DNA of 64,000 bases. Origin: Phorcus lineatus. Taxonomy: Eukaryota; Mollusca; Gastropoda; Trochida; Trochidae. The stretch is taken from positions 3,085,027 through 3,149,026 of the forward strand of contig OV121093.1 in assembly GCA_921293015.1 (NCBI GenBank), given 5' to 3'. Positions 21,980 through 33,377 of the stretch are shown here, piece after piece (within the stretch, counting starts at the first letter, position 1; each line of letters opens with the position of its first letter). The notes beneath the pieces are model-generated. The model made no database searches. It saw only the letters and a list, made by a program, of their open reading frames with translations, and was not told the origin of the DNA. The position numbers and the translations under genes were made by a program.

Positions 21980-22363
21980 TTACATATGTTGGTAGGTGAG
22001 ATCGAATATCTCACACATGCTTCTAGCATCACCAAAAGTTAATCTTTCCACGAATTTCTTCATATCTGAGACTGTCAGACAGAGACTTATGTCTTTTCCA
22101 GTCTCTCCTATTGTAAGAGTTTTTAAGCTTCTATCTAATATGAAAGTTATGTTCCCTTTGAATAAATAATTTAACCCACAAAGCTCCGGCTTCAGGGCAT
22201 CTTCTTTCACTAGTTTTTCAAAGAAATGTATTTCTTTGATGTCTTGGAGTATAATGCCCCTAAATGCTGACGATGCTGTCTGATCAAATCTAATTTTCTT
22301 GGCACCATCCTCAACTATAACTTCATACCTTCCCAATTCAACGAAATCTAAATCAATATGCAT
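21980..22363 (-). CDS. Unknown small protein family, copy A (most intact)
   Basis: 127 codons starting MHIDLDFVELGRYEV. I do not recognise the family. The first half (ELGRYEV..EDGAKKIRFDQTASS) weakly recalls the p15/PC4 single-strand-binding coactivator fold. The second half repeats a similar beta-rich pattern (FKGNITFILD..LKTLTIG) and an amphipathic helix (SDMKKFVERL). The stop TAA overlaps a perfect splice donor (TAAG|GTAAGT), which suggests a further exon, possibly the DQ..EALE.STH exon seen in copies C and D. At least four related copies lie in the next 15 kb. A conserved upstream block (22830-22945) is shared with copy D (32095-32195). Confidence 0.5.
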   Translation of the reverse strand: MHIDLDFVELGRYEVIVEDGAKKIRFDQTASSAFRGIILQDIKEIHFFEKLVKEDALKPELCGLNYLFKGNITFILDRSLKTLTIGETGKDISLCLTVSDMKKFVERLTFGDARSMCEIFDLTYQHM

Positions 22364-24290
22364 TTCGATGTGTCTTCAGACGTTGACAGAATTTCAAAAA
22401 ATATGAAAACCTTAAAAAAAACAACTCTGGCTAGCTTTCTTACGTAAGGAATCTTTATTTACTTTTCCTGATAAAATTAAGAAAACTTGAACTCATTTGG
22501 AAAGTTTAATCAGATATGTTGAGCTTGAAACGCGTCCACCCTCTGAATTTAGCGTCCTTCTCAATTGAAAATTTAGCGTCCATGTCCTGTTTGACACTCA
22601 CAATTACATCAAAAATTATTAATCTCAGGTACACGCTGTCAGTTACCAATACATCAGGATATCGAATGTGTACACAAGTTCTGTAAAGGAATGCAATTTC
22701 AATTTAGATAAAGGGATCTGTCAAACTTTAAGTTGCGTCTTTCAAACATTATCTAAATGTCACGCTATTTGGGAATATGTCATATGTGTATTTTCTAGCA
22801 GGTGTGTCATGCATCTCTCGCACGTTATATTACATACAAACGCGAGGTGGAGCACTCTACCGATAAACTGGGTTAAATAAACATTCGACAAGCCGTCAAG
22901 GTTTTTTTCTATGTGTTTAGATTGAGCAATATTGGTTGGAAGGACGCGATAGTCATGATAACTGGCTGTTAAAAAACTCATGTTAGATATTTAATGACGA
23001 CATTGTTTTATTTAAATTAAGTTGATAGTGTGTCACAGTTTTGGGTGGGTTTTTTTCCCCTACATGTTTTCGTTTCGTTTCATCAATTTCTTGTAATTTA
23101 ATTTCCGTTTTTGTTATCATTATCCTTTTTACAATTTACAAGTTTCCAAACACTGTCGGATCGTTCATCTACTCTTTGGGTTTATTTGTTTTTCCGGTAA
23201 AGGGTTTTGTCAATAATCACATGTGTTTGCCCTCATATTCACCAATCAAATTAAAATCAATATTTCATTCACTCGTTACCCTGCTGGTTTCAATGTAGAT
23301 GTTCATCATTTCGTTTGTTCAGTTTACAGTAACCTATTTTCGCGGTATTTACAAATAACACCATTAAGCTCTCAAACCTCTCATTTGTTTGGGTTGTTTT
23401 TTTGTTGTCAACCAGCAAAATTATTTTGTTGACCTGTTGTTAAACTAGACCTCCAATCACATGTTATCCTTTTTTATTTCTTGATTTGATGAACCATACC
23501 TTTTTTCTTTGTTTTTCACATAGTTATTTATACAAATTTTCATCACAAACAAAAAAAAAGAAAAGAAAAAAGAAGAAAAGTTTCTTACAAAGTTTTGCAT
23601 TAATTCCTTATTCCTTTTCATAGGTTTAGGAGAAAAAGTTTTACTCTTTGACATAACATAAATGTTATTTCTTCATCTATATTTTGACAATTTCTTAGAT
23701 TTATTCAGGATATAGTAACCAATGTATTGTATTAAAAGAGTTAAATTTTGATGGTATTGCTTGGATTGATTTTGAGATCGTAGAGTGTCTTTACAAGGTA
23801 TTTGATTGCTTGAAAGTTTTATGCTCTAATTTTTTACACCAAGAAGCATTCTTTTACTTCATGATTATACTCAGATAAGAATTTTATAATGAAATTTGTG
23901 ACCACGTGATTATTAAGAGTAGGATGGAAAATATGCAAATGTACGATATCAATTAATGTTGAAATATCAGTCTAAGTTAGAATTGATTCATATACACTGT
24001 CTTGTCATAATAAGGTCTAACAAAAGAACAAAACAACTTTATTACACTTTTGTCACTGTTTGAACTTGTGTCAACCAAAATCAACAATAGAACAAATCAA
24101 AGGTGTTAAATTTGTGAAAATATGGTTGAAATATGTGTATAGTCACAGTTTTTCACATCGCTTAACATCATCATCATCATCAATGCTCTCACTCATTTGA
24201 TTTCTTATTACCGGAAAAAGGTAACATGACAGGTTAACTAAATCCTTTTTTTGACAAAAAAAAAGACGACAATTTAAAAAAAAAAATTAG
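22364..24290. other. Non-coding AT-rich region upstream of copy A
   Basis: No supported gene. The block 22830-22945 (GCGAGGTGGAGCACTCTACCG and neighbours) is duplicated near 32095-32195. The rest is T-rich, with a (CAT)n run at about 24165-24182 and poly-A near 24255-24290. Confidence 0.6.
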
Positions 24291-24295
24291 AGCCA

Positions 24296-25520
24296 TGGGC
24301 TCTGTAGCTCATCAGACTTTTGATAGAAATAGGTGTTGTGGTTTAGACCATGGGGTCATGGGCAGTGTAAAAAAGATAGCCTGTCCCAACGTCCGAGTTA
24401 TTCACAATCAAATAAAAAAGGCCCATTGCCCATTTGGGGTCAAGGGGTCACCGCACCTACAATTCAGAATCCCCATTGTCCAAGGAGTCTACACACAACT
24501 ATTAAGCTATCAAGACCTTTTGGAACTGGAGAAGAAGATGAAAGTAGGATTTTCAGGTTTTGACCCCTGGGACCCCATTTGGGGTCAAGGGGTCACCAAA
24601 CCTACAATTTAGAATCCCCAGTGTCCAAGGAGTCTTCACACAATTTTTCAGCTCTCTAGACCTTTTGAAACTAGGGAAAAAGATGAAATTAGGTTTTTTA
24701 GGTTTCCACCCCTGTGACCCCATTTGGGTCATGGGGTCACCAAACCTACAATTTAGAATCCCCGTTGGCCAAGGAGTCTACACACACCTTTTCAGCTCTC
24801 TAAACCTTTTGGAACTGGAGAAGAAGATGAAAATAGGTTTTTCAGGTTTTGATCCCTGTGACCCCATTTGGGGTCATGGGGTCACCAAACCTACAATTTA
24901 GAATCCCCGTTGGCCAAGGAGTCTACACACACCTTTTCAGCTCCCTAGACCTTTTGGAACTGGAGAAGAAGATTAAAATAGGTTTTTCAGGTTTTGACCC
25001 CTGTGACCCCATTTGGGGTCATGGGGTTACCAAACCTACAATTTAGAATCCCCGTTGGCCAAGGAGTCTACACACACCTTTTCAGCTCCCTAGACCTTTT
25101 GGAACTGGAGAAGAAGATGAATATAGGTTTTTCAGGTTTTGACCCCTGTGACCCCATTTGGGGTCATGGGGTCACCAAACCTACAATTTAGAATCTCCAG
25201 TGCCCAAGGAGTCTACACACAACTTTTCAGCTCTCTGGACCTTTTGGAACTGGAGAAGAAGATTAAAATAGATTTTTAAGGTTTTGACCCTTGTGACCCC
25301 ATTTGGGGTCATGGGGTCACGAAATCTACAATTTAGAATCCCCATATGCCAAGGAGTATGCACATAAAATTTCAGCTCTCTAGAGTCATTGGTTCTGGAG
25401 AAGAAGTCGAAAAAGTGAAGTTTACGGATGGACGGACGGATGGACAAATGGACGGATGGACGGACGCCGGACGCCTTGCCATGCCATAAGCCCATCGGGT
25501 CTTTCAGACCTGATGAGCTA
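24296..25520 (+). repeat. 145-bp satellite array in a TIR-bearing repeat, block 1
   Basis: About seven to eight units of about 145 bp contain GGGGTCACCAAACCTACAAT, CCAAGGAGTCTACACACA, CTTTTGGAACTGGAGAAGAA and GACCCCATTTGGGGTCA. A terminal pair TAGCTCATCAG (24305-24315) and CTGATGAGCTA (25510-25520) brackets the array, and a GACGGACGGATGG run lies near the right end. The internal near-palindrome GACCCCATTTGGGGTC recurs in each unit. ORFs across units are repeat artefacts. Confidence 0.85.
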
Positions 25521-25641
25521 AAAATTTAGATTGGAATACTTTATTCACATCGAGGGTACAATTTTTCCAGGAATGCCGAATTCTGATTTGCGTTTGACGT
25601 ACAATTTTTTTGTCATTTTTTTCCCAAGGTTATCAGGCTTT

Positions 25642-26211
25642 TTATCGTGTTGTCTTCTGACGAGATGTTTTGGCAGATGTAAGCTGCGCAACTTTTGTCG
25701 GAATTCTCTGTATCCAACCGGTCTCCTTTTGGAAGAGGGAAGAATCACAGACCGAATCAGTTTCACCAGGTTTGAACCAGGTTTGAGTTCCGTCTGCCAA
25801 GACAATTTCTAAAGTATTTCTCACTGAAAATTTTCCCGATATGATTTTATTCTTAAGAAATAACCAAAGTGCAATTAATTTTCCAATGGTTCTTTTTGAA
25901 GTAATGTTCTTGAGGAGGAGATCAGGTACCATTAACAATATTTCTCTGTCAACAGGTTCATGGTTGTTCTTCTCCACGTCGGTTGCTGTACCCAGTTTCT
26001 CGTCATAGTTGCTGCTGTCGTCATCGCGATAATCATCATGGCCAATATCAACATATGATTCGTCATTCGCAGTCCGATGAGAGGGAATCTGTTTCGTCGC
26101 TGCTGCTGCTGCTGCTGCTGCTGTCGTCGCCGCTGCTTCGACTGCTGTTGCATTCGTCGATGTCGGACGAGTGTCCATCTTCTTCTTCTTCTCTTGAACT
26201 GCAGACATCAA
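25642..26211 (-). CDS. Poly-Ala/acidic ORF of unknown function between satellite blocks
   Basis: 189 codons. The N-terminus is low complexity (poly-Ala from a GCT/GCA triplet run at 26098-26135) and then Asp/Tyr-rich. The C-terminal 90 residues (LLLKNITSKRTIGKLIALWL ... TQTWFKPGET) look like real protein. A second frame (25545-25805) continues with a Lys/Arg-rich tail, KKPDNLGKKMTKKLYVKRK, which suggests a frameshifted gene. No family recognised. Its position exactly between two satellite blocks with the same TIR may mean that it was cargo or an older insertion target. Confidence 0.35.
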   Translation of the reverse strand: MMSAVQEKKKKMDTRPTSTNATAVEAAATTAAAAAAAATKQIPSHRTANDESYVDIGHDDYRDDDSSNYDEKLGTATDVEKNNHEPVDREILLMVPDLLLKNITSKRTIGKLIALWLFLKNKIISGKFSVRNTLEIVLADGTQTWFKPGETDSVCDSSLFQKETGWIQRIPTKVAQLTSAKTSRQKTTR

Positions 26212-26221
26212 TCTTGCGTAA

Positions 26222-27141
26222 GTGTCCCTCTTGGAGTCAAAGGGTCACCAAACCTTCAATTCAGAATCCCCATTGTCCAAGGAGTCTACACACAACTATT
26301 AAGCTATCAAGACCTTTTGGAACTGGAGAAGAAGATGAAAGTAGGATTTTTAGATTTTGACCCCTGTGACCCCATTTGGGGTCATGGGGTCACCAAACCT
26401 ACAATTTAGAATCCCTGTTGGCCAAGGAGTCAACACACACCTTTTCAGCTCTCTAGACCTTTTGGAACTGGAGAAGAAGATGAAATTGTGGTTTTTCAGG
26501 TTGTGACCCCTGTGACCCCATTTGGGGTCATGGGGTCACCAAACCTACAATTTAGAATCTCCAGTGCCCAAGGAGTCTGCACACAACTATTCAGCTCTCT
26601 GGACCTTTTGGAACTAGGGAAAAAGATTAAATTAGGTTTTTTAGGTTTTGACCCCTAGGACCCCATTTGGGGTCATGGGGTCACCAAACCTACAATTTAG
26701 AATCCCTGTTGGCCAAGGAGTCTACACACACCTTTACAGCTCTCTAGACCTTTTGGAACTGGAGAAGAAGATGAAATTAGGTTTTTCATGTTTTGACCCC
26801 TGTGACCTTATTTGGGGTCATGGGGTCACAAAATCTACAATTTAGAATCTCCAGTGCCCAAGGAGTCAACACACAACTTTTCTGCTCTCTGGACCTTTTG
26901 GAACTGGAGAAGAAGATTAAAATAGATTTTTAAGTTTTTGACCCTTGTGACCCCATTTGGGGTCATGGAGTCACAAAATCTACAATTTAGAATCCCTATT
27001 TGCCAAGGAGTATACACAAAAAATTTCAGCTCTCTAGAGTCATTGGTTCTGGAGAAGAAGTCGAAAAAGTGAAAAGTTTACCGATGGACGGACGCCTTGC
27101 CATGCCATAAGCCCATCGGGTCTTTCAGACCTGATGAGCTA
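26222..27141 (+). repeat. 145-bp satellite array, block 2
   Basis: About six units of the same 145-bp monomer as block 1, ending in the same CTGATGAGCTA terminus (27131-27141). The left terminus is missing, so this copy is 5' truncated. Confidence 0.85.
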
Positions 27142-27154
27142 AATATTTCATACA

Positions 27155-27500
27155 GACTAAAATGACATTTACAAAGATTTCAAACAGGATAACGAAGATA
27201 TTTACAATATTTAAAACAGAATAAAGATAATATTTACAATATTTAAAACAGAATAAAGATGATATTTACAATATTTAATAAAGAATAAAGATGATATTTA
27301 CAATATTTAAAACAGATTAAAGATGATATTTACAATATTTAAAAAAAGATTAAAGATGATATTTACAATATTTAAAAAACATTAAAGATGATATTTACAA
27401 ACATTTACAAATATTTAAAAATATTTACAAACATTTACAACGGATTAAACATGATATTTACAAAATGTAAACATCTATTAAAGATGATATTTAATCTTTT
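27155..27500 (+). repeat. AT-rich tandem repeat
   Basis: About eight degenerate units of about 30-35 bp with the core AAAGATGATATTTACAATAT. Non-coding. Confidence 0.8.
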
Positions 27501-27539
27501 GTAAATGTTTGTAAATTTATTAAATATCTTCTTTTCACC

Positions 27540-28620
27540 CAGTGCGTCCAGTTGGATTTCTCAACATGGGCAAAAGGCATGGGCTTATCGGAGACGACGA
27601 TTTCCAAGTTACTTGATAACGAATTGGGTGAGTGAGTGAGTGAGTTGGGGTTTAACGTGCTTTGAACATTATTTCAGTTATTAAACACGTGGATGACAAG
27701 CATTCAATAGAGAGTGGCAAGATCAGGGAGAAAGGGATCGACAGGAAGAGGGAAAAGACGGAAAGAAAGGCACAGTGAGAGATAGGAAGCAGGTTTTGGA
27801 AGGACTCAATTTGGTCTGGCTTCTACCCATCGGTCTGTCCAGCTTTGGTGTCCCTACCAGGAGCATGCAAGCTCCGGCTGGCATAGCTCTTGGGGTATCT
27901 GAAGCACGCAAACCACCACACCACGTGGTGGATAACGAATTGGACTTCGTGTCTCTTCAATATATCGAAGAAAGTCATATAGAGACTTTTGACATCAGCC
28001 TTGGCCAGAGTTTGGCACTGAAAGGCGCCGTGGCGTCCCTACAAGGAAAGGTAGAAAATAAGGTGCAGTAGGCAATCGAGGACCAAACAGCCAACATTAT
28101 GCAGGCTATTGCAAACATGGAGGCATTGTCGTCAGGAGCCCCGTATGACGCCTTGGTCAACACAACCCAGGCCCCATCACTGACGTCAGGAACTCTGCCA
28201 AGAATTGACCAGGACCCAACGAAGTTTTTCAAGGTCCAAAGAGGTGAGAACCCTTTCGAAATCGTGGACTTTATGAAGCCAAGTTTAACGGCAAATTCGG
28301 AGCAGGTTATCTCGTCTGACAATGGATCAAGTTTGGTTCTCAAAGTAGGCCCCAAACGTCCAAGCCTTCATAATGTTAGTATGGATCAGTGAGGGGCATC
28401 AAAATTCCGCATCATGCATGAACTAATGAGGCGGAACAAGCTGTCAGAGACGGGTGTGTCCCAATATATGGCATATTCTGTCAAGGTGTTCGAGGTTGCA
28501 GTGTGCTCCTGAATGACCAGGAGTATCGACACCTGCAGGCCAATTACCAGTTCCCCTGGGGAGCTGACTCCCAGCACCTATCAACGGTGATGCTAACACC
28601 TAAGCATCCAAGTAATGGGC
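27540..28620 (+). pseudogene. Remnant of a retroelement gag-like or recombinase-element ORF
   Basis: Reading frames run PVGFLNMGKRHGLIGDDD, then (after a SINE at 27628-27930) NELDFVSLQYIEESHIE and IMQAIANMEALSSG, then after a stop KFRIMHELMRRNKLSETGV, then LLNDQEYRHLQANYQFPWGA. These blocks recall ORFs of DIRS/tyrosine-recombinase retroelements in molluscs and cnidarians, but I cannot confirm that. Several stops and shifts make it dead. Excising the SINE and one target duplication joins the first two blocks. Confidence 0.4.
27628..27930 (+). mobile_element. GTGAGTGAG-headed SINE-like repeat with 13-bp target duplication
   Basis: Direct repeats GATAACGAATTGG flank it exactly (27615-27627 and 27931-27943). 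It begins GTGAGTGAGTGAGTGAGTT and includes TTTAACGTGCTTTGAACA, CACGTGGATGACAAGCATTC and a 3' CCACACCACGTGGTG palindrome. The target-duplication length fits retroposition. Partial copies lie at 28829-28950 and, inverted, near 32291-32361 and 33303-33345. Confidence 0.87.
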
Positions 28621-28828
28621 TGCCAAATCGACCGCAAGGAATTCATCACCCTGAGAAAGTGTCGTCGGAGTGGGAAGGAATGGGGAATCAGAGGAAATGG
28701 CAGCATGGAGCTGAGAACGGGTCGTTTGAGTTGCAATAGTGTCAAAAAGGTAGACGGGTAGGTGGGAGAAGAAATGAGGTCAACAGCTAAAGGTTTGGAG
28801 ACAGACGGCAAGGGAGAAGGATAGCGTG

Positions 28829-28950
28829 GGAGTGAGTGAGTGAGTGAATTGGGGTTTAACGTATTTTGAACAATATTTCAGTTATTAAACACGTGGATGA
28901 CAAGCATCCAAAAGAGAATGGACAGACAAGGGAGAAAGGGATCGAAAGGT
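28829..28950 (+). repeat. Partial copy of the GTGAGTGAG SINE-like repeat
   Basis: About 120 bp matching the 5' part of the element at 27628 (TTTAACGTATTTTGAACAAT, CACGTGGATGACAAGCATCC). It is truncated where copy B of the small protein family begins. Confidence 0.8.
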
Positions 28951-28960
28951 TTTAGCTTAC

Positions 28961-29335
28961 ATATGTTGGTAGTTGAGATCGAATATCTCACACATGCTCC
29001 TCGCGTCTCCAAAACTTACCTTTCCATGAATGTCTTCATATCCGGGACTGTCAGACACAGACTTATTTCTGTTCCAGTCTCTTATAATTTTAAGAGTTTT
29101 TAAGCTTCTATCTATGTTCAAGTTATGTTCCCTTTAAATAAATTATTAATCTCGCAAAGCTCCGGCTTCAGGGCATTTTCTTTCACAAGTTTTTCGAAGA
29201 AACGTATTTCTTTGATGTCTTGGGAGTATGATTACCCTCAATGCTGACCGATCCAGTCTAATTTCCTTAGCACCATCTTCATTCATAACTTGATATCTTC
29301 CCAATTCAACAAAATCTAAATCAATATTCATTTCA
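28961..29335 (-). pseudogene. Unknown small protein family, copy B
   Basis: Nucleotide-level match to copy A over its full length, from the donor-side end (CTTACATATGTTGGTAG) to the start codon region (ATTCATTTCAAAAC). Small indels break the frame; the best residual piece begins MNIDLDFVELGRYQV and reads DGAKEIRLDRSALR. Confidence 0.72.
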
Positions 29336-30470
29336 AAACTAATTAACTGATTACACGTTCGAACACGTGACCTCTCAGTTCTATACGGACACGTAGGTTC
29401 TCGTCTTTCATGAACAAATTTGTATATGCATGTCTTGTACGCTAATAAAGTCTCGCAAAACCCCACACCACAAAAACGTATTGATCGAGTCAAGTGGTGG
29501 AAGATTAAGCATCTTTTGAGATTGAACTGAGTGACATGTATAAAGATTCTGATTACTGAATGAAAAGGAGACTTTTTATAAAAATATCTAGAGGCAAATC
29601 TATAGTTAATAAAAACACCTGAGAAATAATTCCACGTTTGGAATGTTCAGCTCTCCCTGCCAAATGTTATTTGCATATGCCTTATCATGACCTCTCCAAT
29701 ACAATGAATGCTGTGAAGCAGTAGTGAACTATGTTATTCTTTACCTTTACAGGTGAATTTAAATTATAAGTAGAGAAGCAACATCTTATCTGCGAAGCGA
29801 GGTGCATTTCGGAGAAAAGAAATTTATAATTTGCTTGTCATTAGACTTAAGTACGAAATTGAAATGATATTAGACATAATTTTGTGTTCCTGGATTTTAG
29901 ACATCATTTTGTGTTTCTGGATTTCAAACTATGCACCTGAACTTTTTCGCTGTCGTTCAACGAGCTACAGGTAGATCGTGTCGTCGCGAGTTTGAAACGA
30001 CATATGTACCGATGGCGTTGGGGGTTTGTTCAATGTTAGCGCAGCCATTATTAGGTGGACCTTGGTCATGTAGAGTTCAGTATGCGTAACGGTACCGTCT
30101 GGCGACAGGATTTAAAATTGCGGACCTCTATCACACTCCGTTAAATTTAAATGTGTAGGATGAGATATACTTTGTCTTTTCATCCATCTGCTATAAGGAT
30201 GCCAATCCAGTGCACTTTCCACCAACGTAAATGCAGAATTTCAGTCGCTTTGTTGCTTGGTAAAAAGTGCTCTACCGAGAGGGAGTTCTGAATTTGTGTG
30301 TTCCGTTTCTTAACGCGAGATCCATATTCCGTGAGAAACCTACCTGAACTTTAAATTAGCTTAATGTCCCCCGTCGCAATGCGGAACAGGAAACTGTGAA
30401 ATTAGCGGCGTCTGTCTGTCCGTACTTACGTGCGGATTCTTGTTAACGCGACAACTCGTGAAGCTTGGCA
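29336..30470. other. Upstream flank of copy B, no gene seen
   Basis: The stretch about 29890-30260 is duplicated at about 32205-32640; shared runs include TTCGCTGTCGTTCAAC? type blocks and AGATCGTGTCGTCGCGAGTTT. It therefore belongs to the tandemly duplicated unit. No supported coding sequence. Confidence 0.55.
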
Positions 30471-30477
30471 CCTAGAA

Positions 30478-31200
30478 TTTAAACCCTCTCGATGTTTAAC
30501 ATCCTGTTGTTCTTCGATTTCGCCTGTCCTCTGAAAATTTTATGGGTCGAATTTTCCAGAGCCTCGGTTTATTGGTCGATTAATAGCAATTCGAAGCATC
30601 TCCATTCTCGTCGGGGGCGGGATAGAGCAGTGGTTAGCGAGTTCGGCTTCGGATCAGGAGGTCCGTAGTTCGAATCCCGCGAGGGGCTCGGCAACTTTTT
30701 CTGCAGTAGAGAACTGTTCTACACGCAGTCGGGTTTGGGTGCAATGCTACACTGAAATTCAGCGCCGTACCACCCATGGTTAGCTAGTTCCACCCGATGT
30801 TCGCAGGTTTCACCGCAATGCATAGCCTCAATGGTGTTGCGGGCTTTCTCCCTGCCGTAATACTAGCAGCCGCGATATAAGTGAAATAATCTTGAAAGCG
30901 GCGTTAAACAACTCAATTGACTCTATTCTCGTCTATTGCAAGAGAGTTTTGGACTCTATCTATTACGAAAGTTATGTTACCTTTTATGGAGTAATTAATT
31001 CCGCAAAGCTCCGGCTTCAGGATTTTGTCTCACAAATTTATTGGGGGGAAAATGTATTTATTTGATGTCTTGACATAAGATATCCCTTAAAGCCGAAGAT
31101 GTTGTCTGGTCCAAACTAATTATTTAAACATCATCCCTAATTTTAACTTCTTACCTTCCCAATTCAACGAAATTAAAATTGGTATCTCATTTCTCATAAA
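30478..31200 (-). pseudogene. Unknown small protein family, copy C, split by a SINE
   Basis: The 3' part (30478-30600) reads TEALENSTHKIFRGQAKSKN after a stop. The 5' part (30940-31195) matches copy A's first domain but with several stops. A 312-bp SINE (30613-30924) sits between, with target duplications. The 3' part matches copy D and, more distantly, the plus-strand gene at 41227-41700. Confidence 0.66.
30613..30924 (+). mobile_element. tRNA-derived SINE, full length, 9-bp target duplication
   Basis: ATTCTCGTC repeats flank it (30604-30612 and 30925-30933). The head has an A-box-like TAGAGCAGTGGTTAGCGAG and a B-box AGTTCGAATCC. The body includes GCAGGTTTCACCGCAATGCA, and the tail is AATCTTGAAAGCGGCGTTAA. 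Truncated copies are at about 34752-35030 and 38728-38860. Confidence 0.9.
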
Positions 31201-31599
31201 CAATTAGACGATTACCCTTAAATCACTGACATATATCTCTAACTACAATTAAGCTATTTAAAAACAAAAGAGATTGCCATATTAAATACATATTGCTAAA
31301 ACTCATAAGAGTGATTGTGTCAATCAGAAGATCAACAAGGAAGAACCATAGTGGATGGGTCTTTTAATGAATTCAGAGCCTTTCGAGCCTGCCATAATGT
31401 CTCCAGAGCCTTCGACCCTTCTATGACATCACATGACCTCGCATGTCAAAGAATAGGGAGCCTTTAACATGTCACGATATCTTGTAACCATCACAAATAA
31501 AATGACACCTGACATGTAACACCATGACAGGCGTGTGTGACTTTTGAACCTGCCGTGGTGTCACCAGAGAAGGAATAGGTAACGATGTCGAATAACCAC

Positions 31600-32030
31600 A
31601 TAACGTGATAACGCGTGAAGCTTAGCACCTAGAGTATAAACCCTCTCGATGTTTAACATCCTCCTGTTCTTCGATTTCGCTTGTCTTCTGAAAATCAGAT
31701 GGGTCGAATTTTCCAGATCATCGGTATGTTGGTCGGTTAATAGAATTTCGAATTCTCTTCTAATGCAGGAGTTTTTATGGACTTTATCTAATACGAAAGT
31801 TAGATCCCCTGTTAGGGAGTAATTCATTCCGCAAAGCTCCGGCTTCAGGATATTGTCTCACAAATTTATGAGAATTTTTTTATTTCTTTGATGTCTTGGA
31901 ATAAGATGTCCCTTAATGCCGTAAATGCTGTCTGGTCCAGTCTAATTTTCTAAACACTATCCGTAATTTTAACTTCTTATCTTCCCAATTCAACGAAATT
32001 AAAATTTATATTAATTTCGATGTGTAGACG
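31600..32030 (-). pseudogene. Unknown small protein family, copy D
   Basis: The first domain (31860-32030) is broken by stops. The second part is open from 31827 to 31561: MNYSLTGDLTFVLDKVHK, then LLTDQHTDDLENSTHLIFRR and QAKSKNRRMLNIERV. This shows both parts of the protein in one copy. The upstream flank (32085-32200) resembles that of copy A. The last about 25 codons run into unrelated sequence. Confidence 0.65.
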
Positions 32031-32290
32031 TTGACAGAATTCCGACTACCTTACCCTGTATTATTAAGAAAGGTATTATATATGGTATATATTACATACA
32101 TACGCGAGGTGGAGCACTCTACCGAGAAACTGGGTTCAATAACAGCCGTCAAGGGTCACTTCCCTGTGTTGAGATTGAGCAATATTGGTTTGAGATATAA
32201 GAATCTGTGTGCCTCTCTGTACCCTTGGATTTCAAACTGTGCAACTGAACTTTCTCGCTGTCGTTCAACCATTTTAAGTTAGATCGTGTC

Positions 32291-32361
32291 GCCACGTGTT
32301 TAATAACTGAAATATTGTTCAAAGCACGATAAACCCCAACTTACTCGCTCGCTCACTCACT
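32291..32361 (-). mobile_element. Truncated GTGAGTGAG repeat, inverted, with target duplication
   Basis: About 70 bp. The sequence AACACGTGG ... TTCAGTTATT ... GGGGTTTATCG on minus matches the element at 27628. It is flanked by direct repeats of AGATCGTGTCG (about 32282 and 32363). Confidence 0.75.
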
Positions 32362-32775
32362 AGATCGTGTCGTCGCGAGTTTGATATGAATTGCGTACCG
32401 ATGGCGGTAGGTGTCAGTTGAGAAAGGTAATGCAGGCAATAGTGGGTCAACCTTGGTTAAGTGAGGTTCAGTCTGTTGACAAATTTTAATATTTTCGTAC
32501 CTTTCTCCCTTTCAGCTTACAAAAGCCTTTGTTGGATGATAAATTTTTATGTCACATCACCCAATTGCTTTAGGGTTGCCATTTTTTAATATCGATTGCA
32601 CTTTCCATCCAAGAAAATGCAGAAATTCAGTTGCCAATGAAGAAATTCCTACAATTAAACAATACCAGAGATGATGCAAATGAGCTTGAGGCTAGTGAAT
32701 GAAATTAACCCATCCTTTAGACTTTGGAGATGATCTGAAAGATAGTAGGAAGAGAAAAATTTAAAGGTTCAGTTT

Positions 32776-32849
32776 AAAGGTAGAGTAAGTAACCATCAAT
32801 AAATAACAATTTTCATAAACAGACACCCTATAACACTTACTCTACCTTT
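32776..32849. repeat. MITE-like hairpin, copy 1
   Basis: 74 bp bounded by AAAGGTAGAGTAAGT and its exact inverse ACTTACTCTACCTTT. A 134-bp relative lies at 43920-44053, and the right flank (AGTATTATACACTGATTTGC) is also duplicated there. Confidence 0.75.
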
Positions 32850-33264
32850 TAAGGAGTGTTGTAGTATTATACACTGATTTGCTCTACTAAGTTGGGAGTT
32901 CAAAAGCTATGGGGTTAGAGATATGAGAGTGAGGTTGGTGCGATATCATCTACTAGATAGGGGGTGGGATGGGAGCAAGATCTCTTGGTATTTCATAGGT
33001 GTGATCATTTCGAAATCTCCTAAACCGTCGAAGTATTCTTTTTCTGAATCGATAGATAACACCACACACTATCGAAACCACTCTGCACAATAGAAAGAGA
33101 ATAATTCCCTCTTGGAGAGAGTTAATTTCTGAAAGGGGAATATTTATAGGATGTAGGAAAGGTAAAAATAAATATCCATGTTTTAATTATTTATTCAAAG
33201 CTGCTATCAGTCGTTGTTGTTTTTCGATAGACTGGATTTTGCATTTCGATAGTAATTGAATCCG

Positions 33265-33268
33265 CGTA

Positions 33269-33303
<35 letters not shown>

Positions 33304-33345
33304 GTTCAAAACATGTTAAACCCCAACTCACTCACTCACTCACTA
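33265..33345 (+). repeat. (ATT)n microsatellite next to an inverted GTGAGTGAG fragment
   Basis: About 36 bp of ATT triplets, then TTAAACCCCAACTCACTCAC, the inverse of the start of the 27628 repeat. Confidence 0.8.
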
Positions 33346-33377
33346 TTATTATTATTCATCTGCTGGTAGTTTTTTAT

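Noticed and set aside
24295-25191. Chain of ORFs of 65-113 codons in the satellite
   Set aside because: They are the same 145-bp monomer read through repeatedly, with no start context or codon bias.
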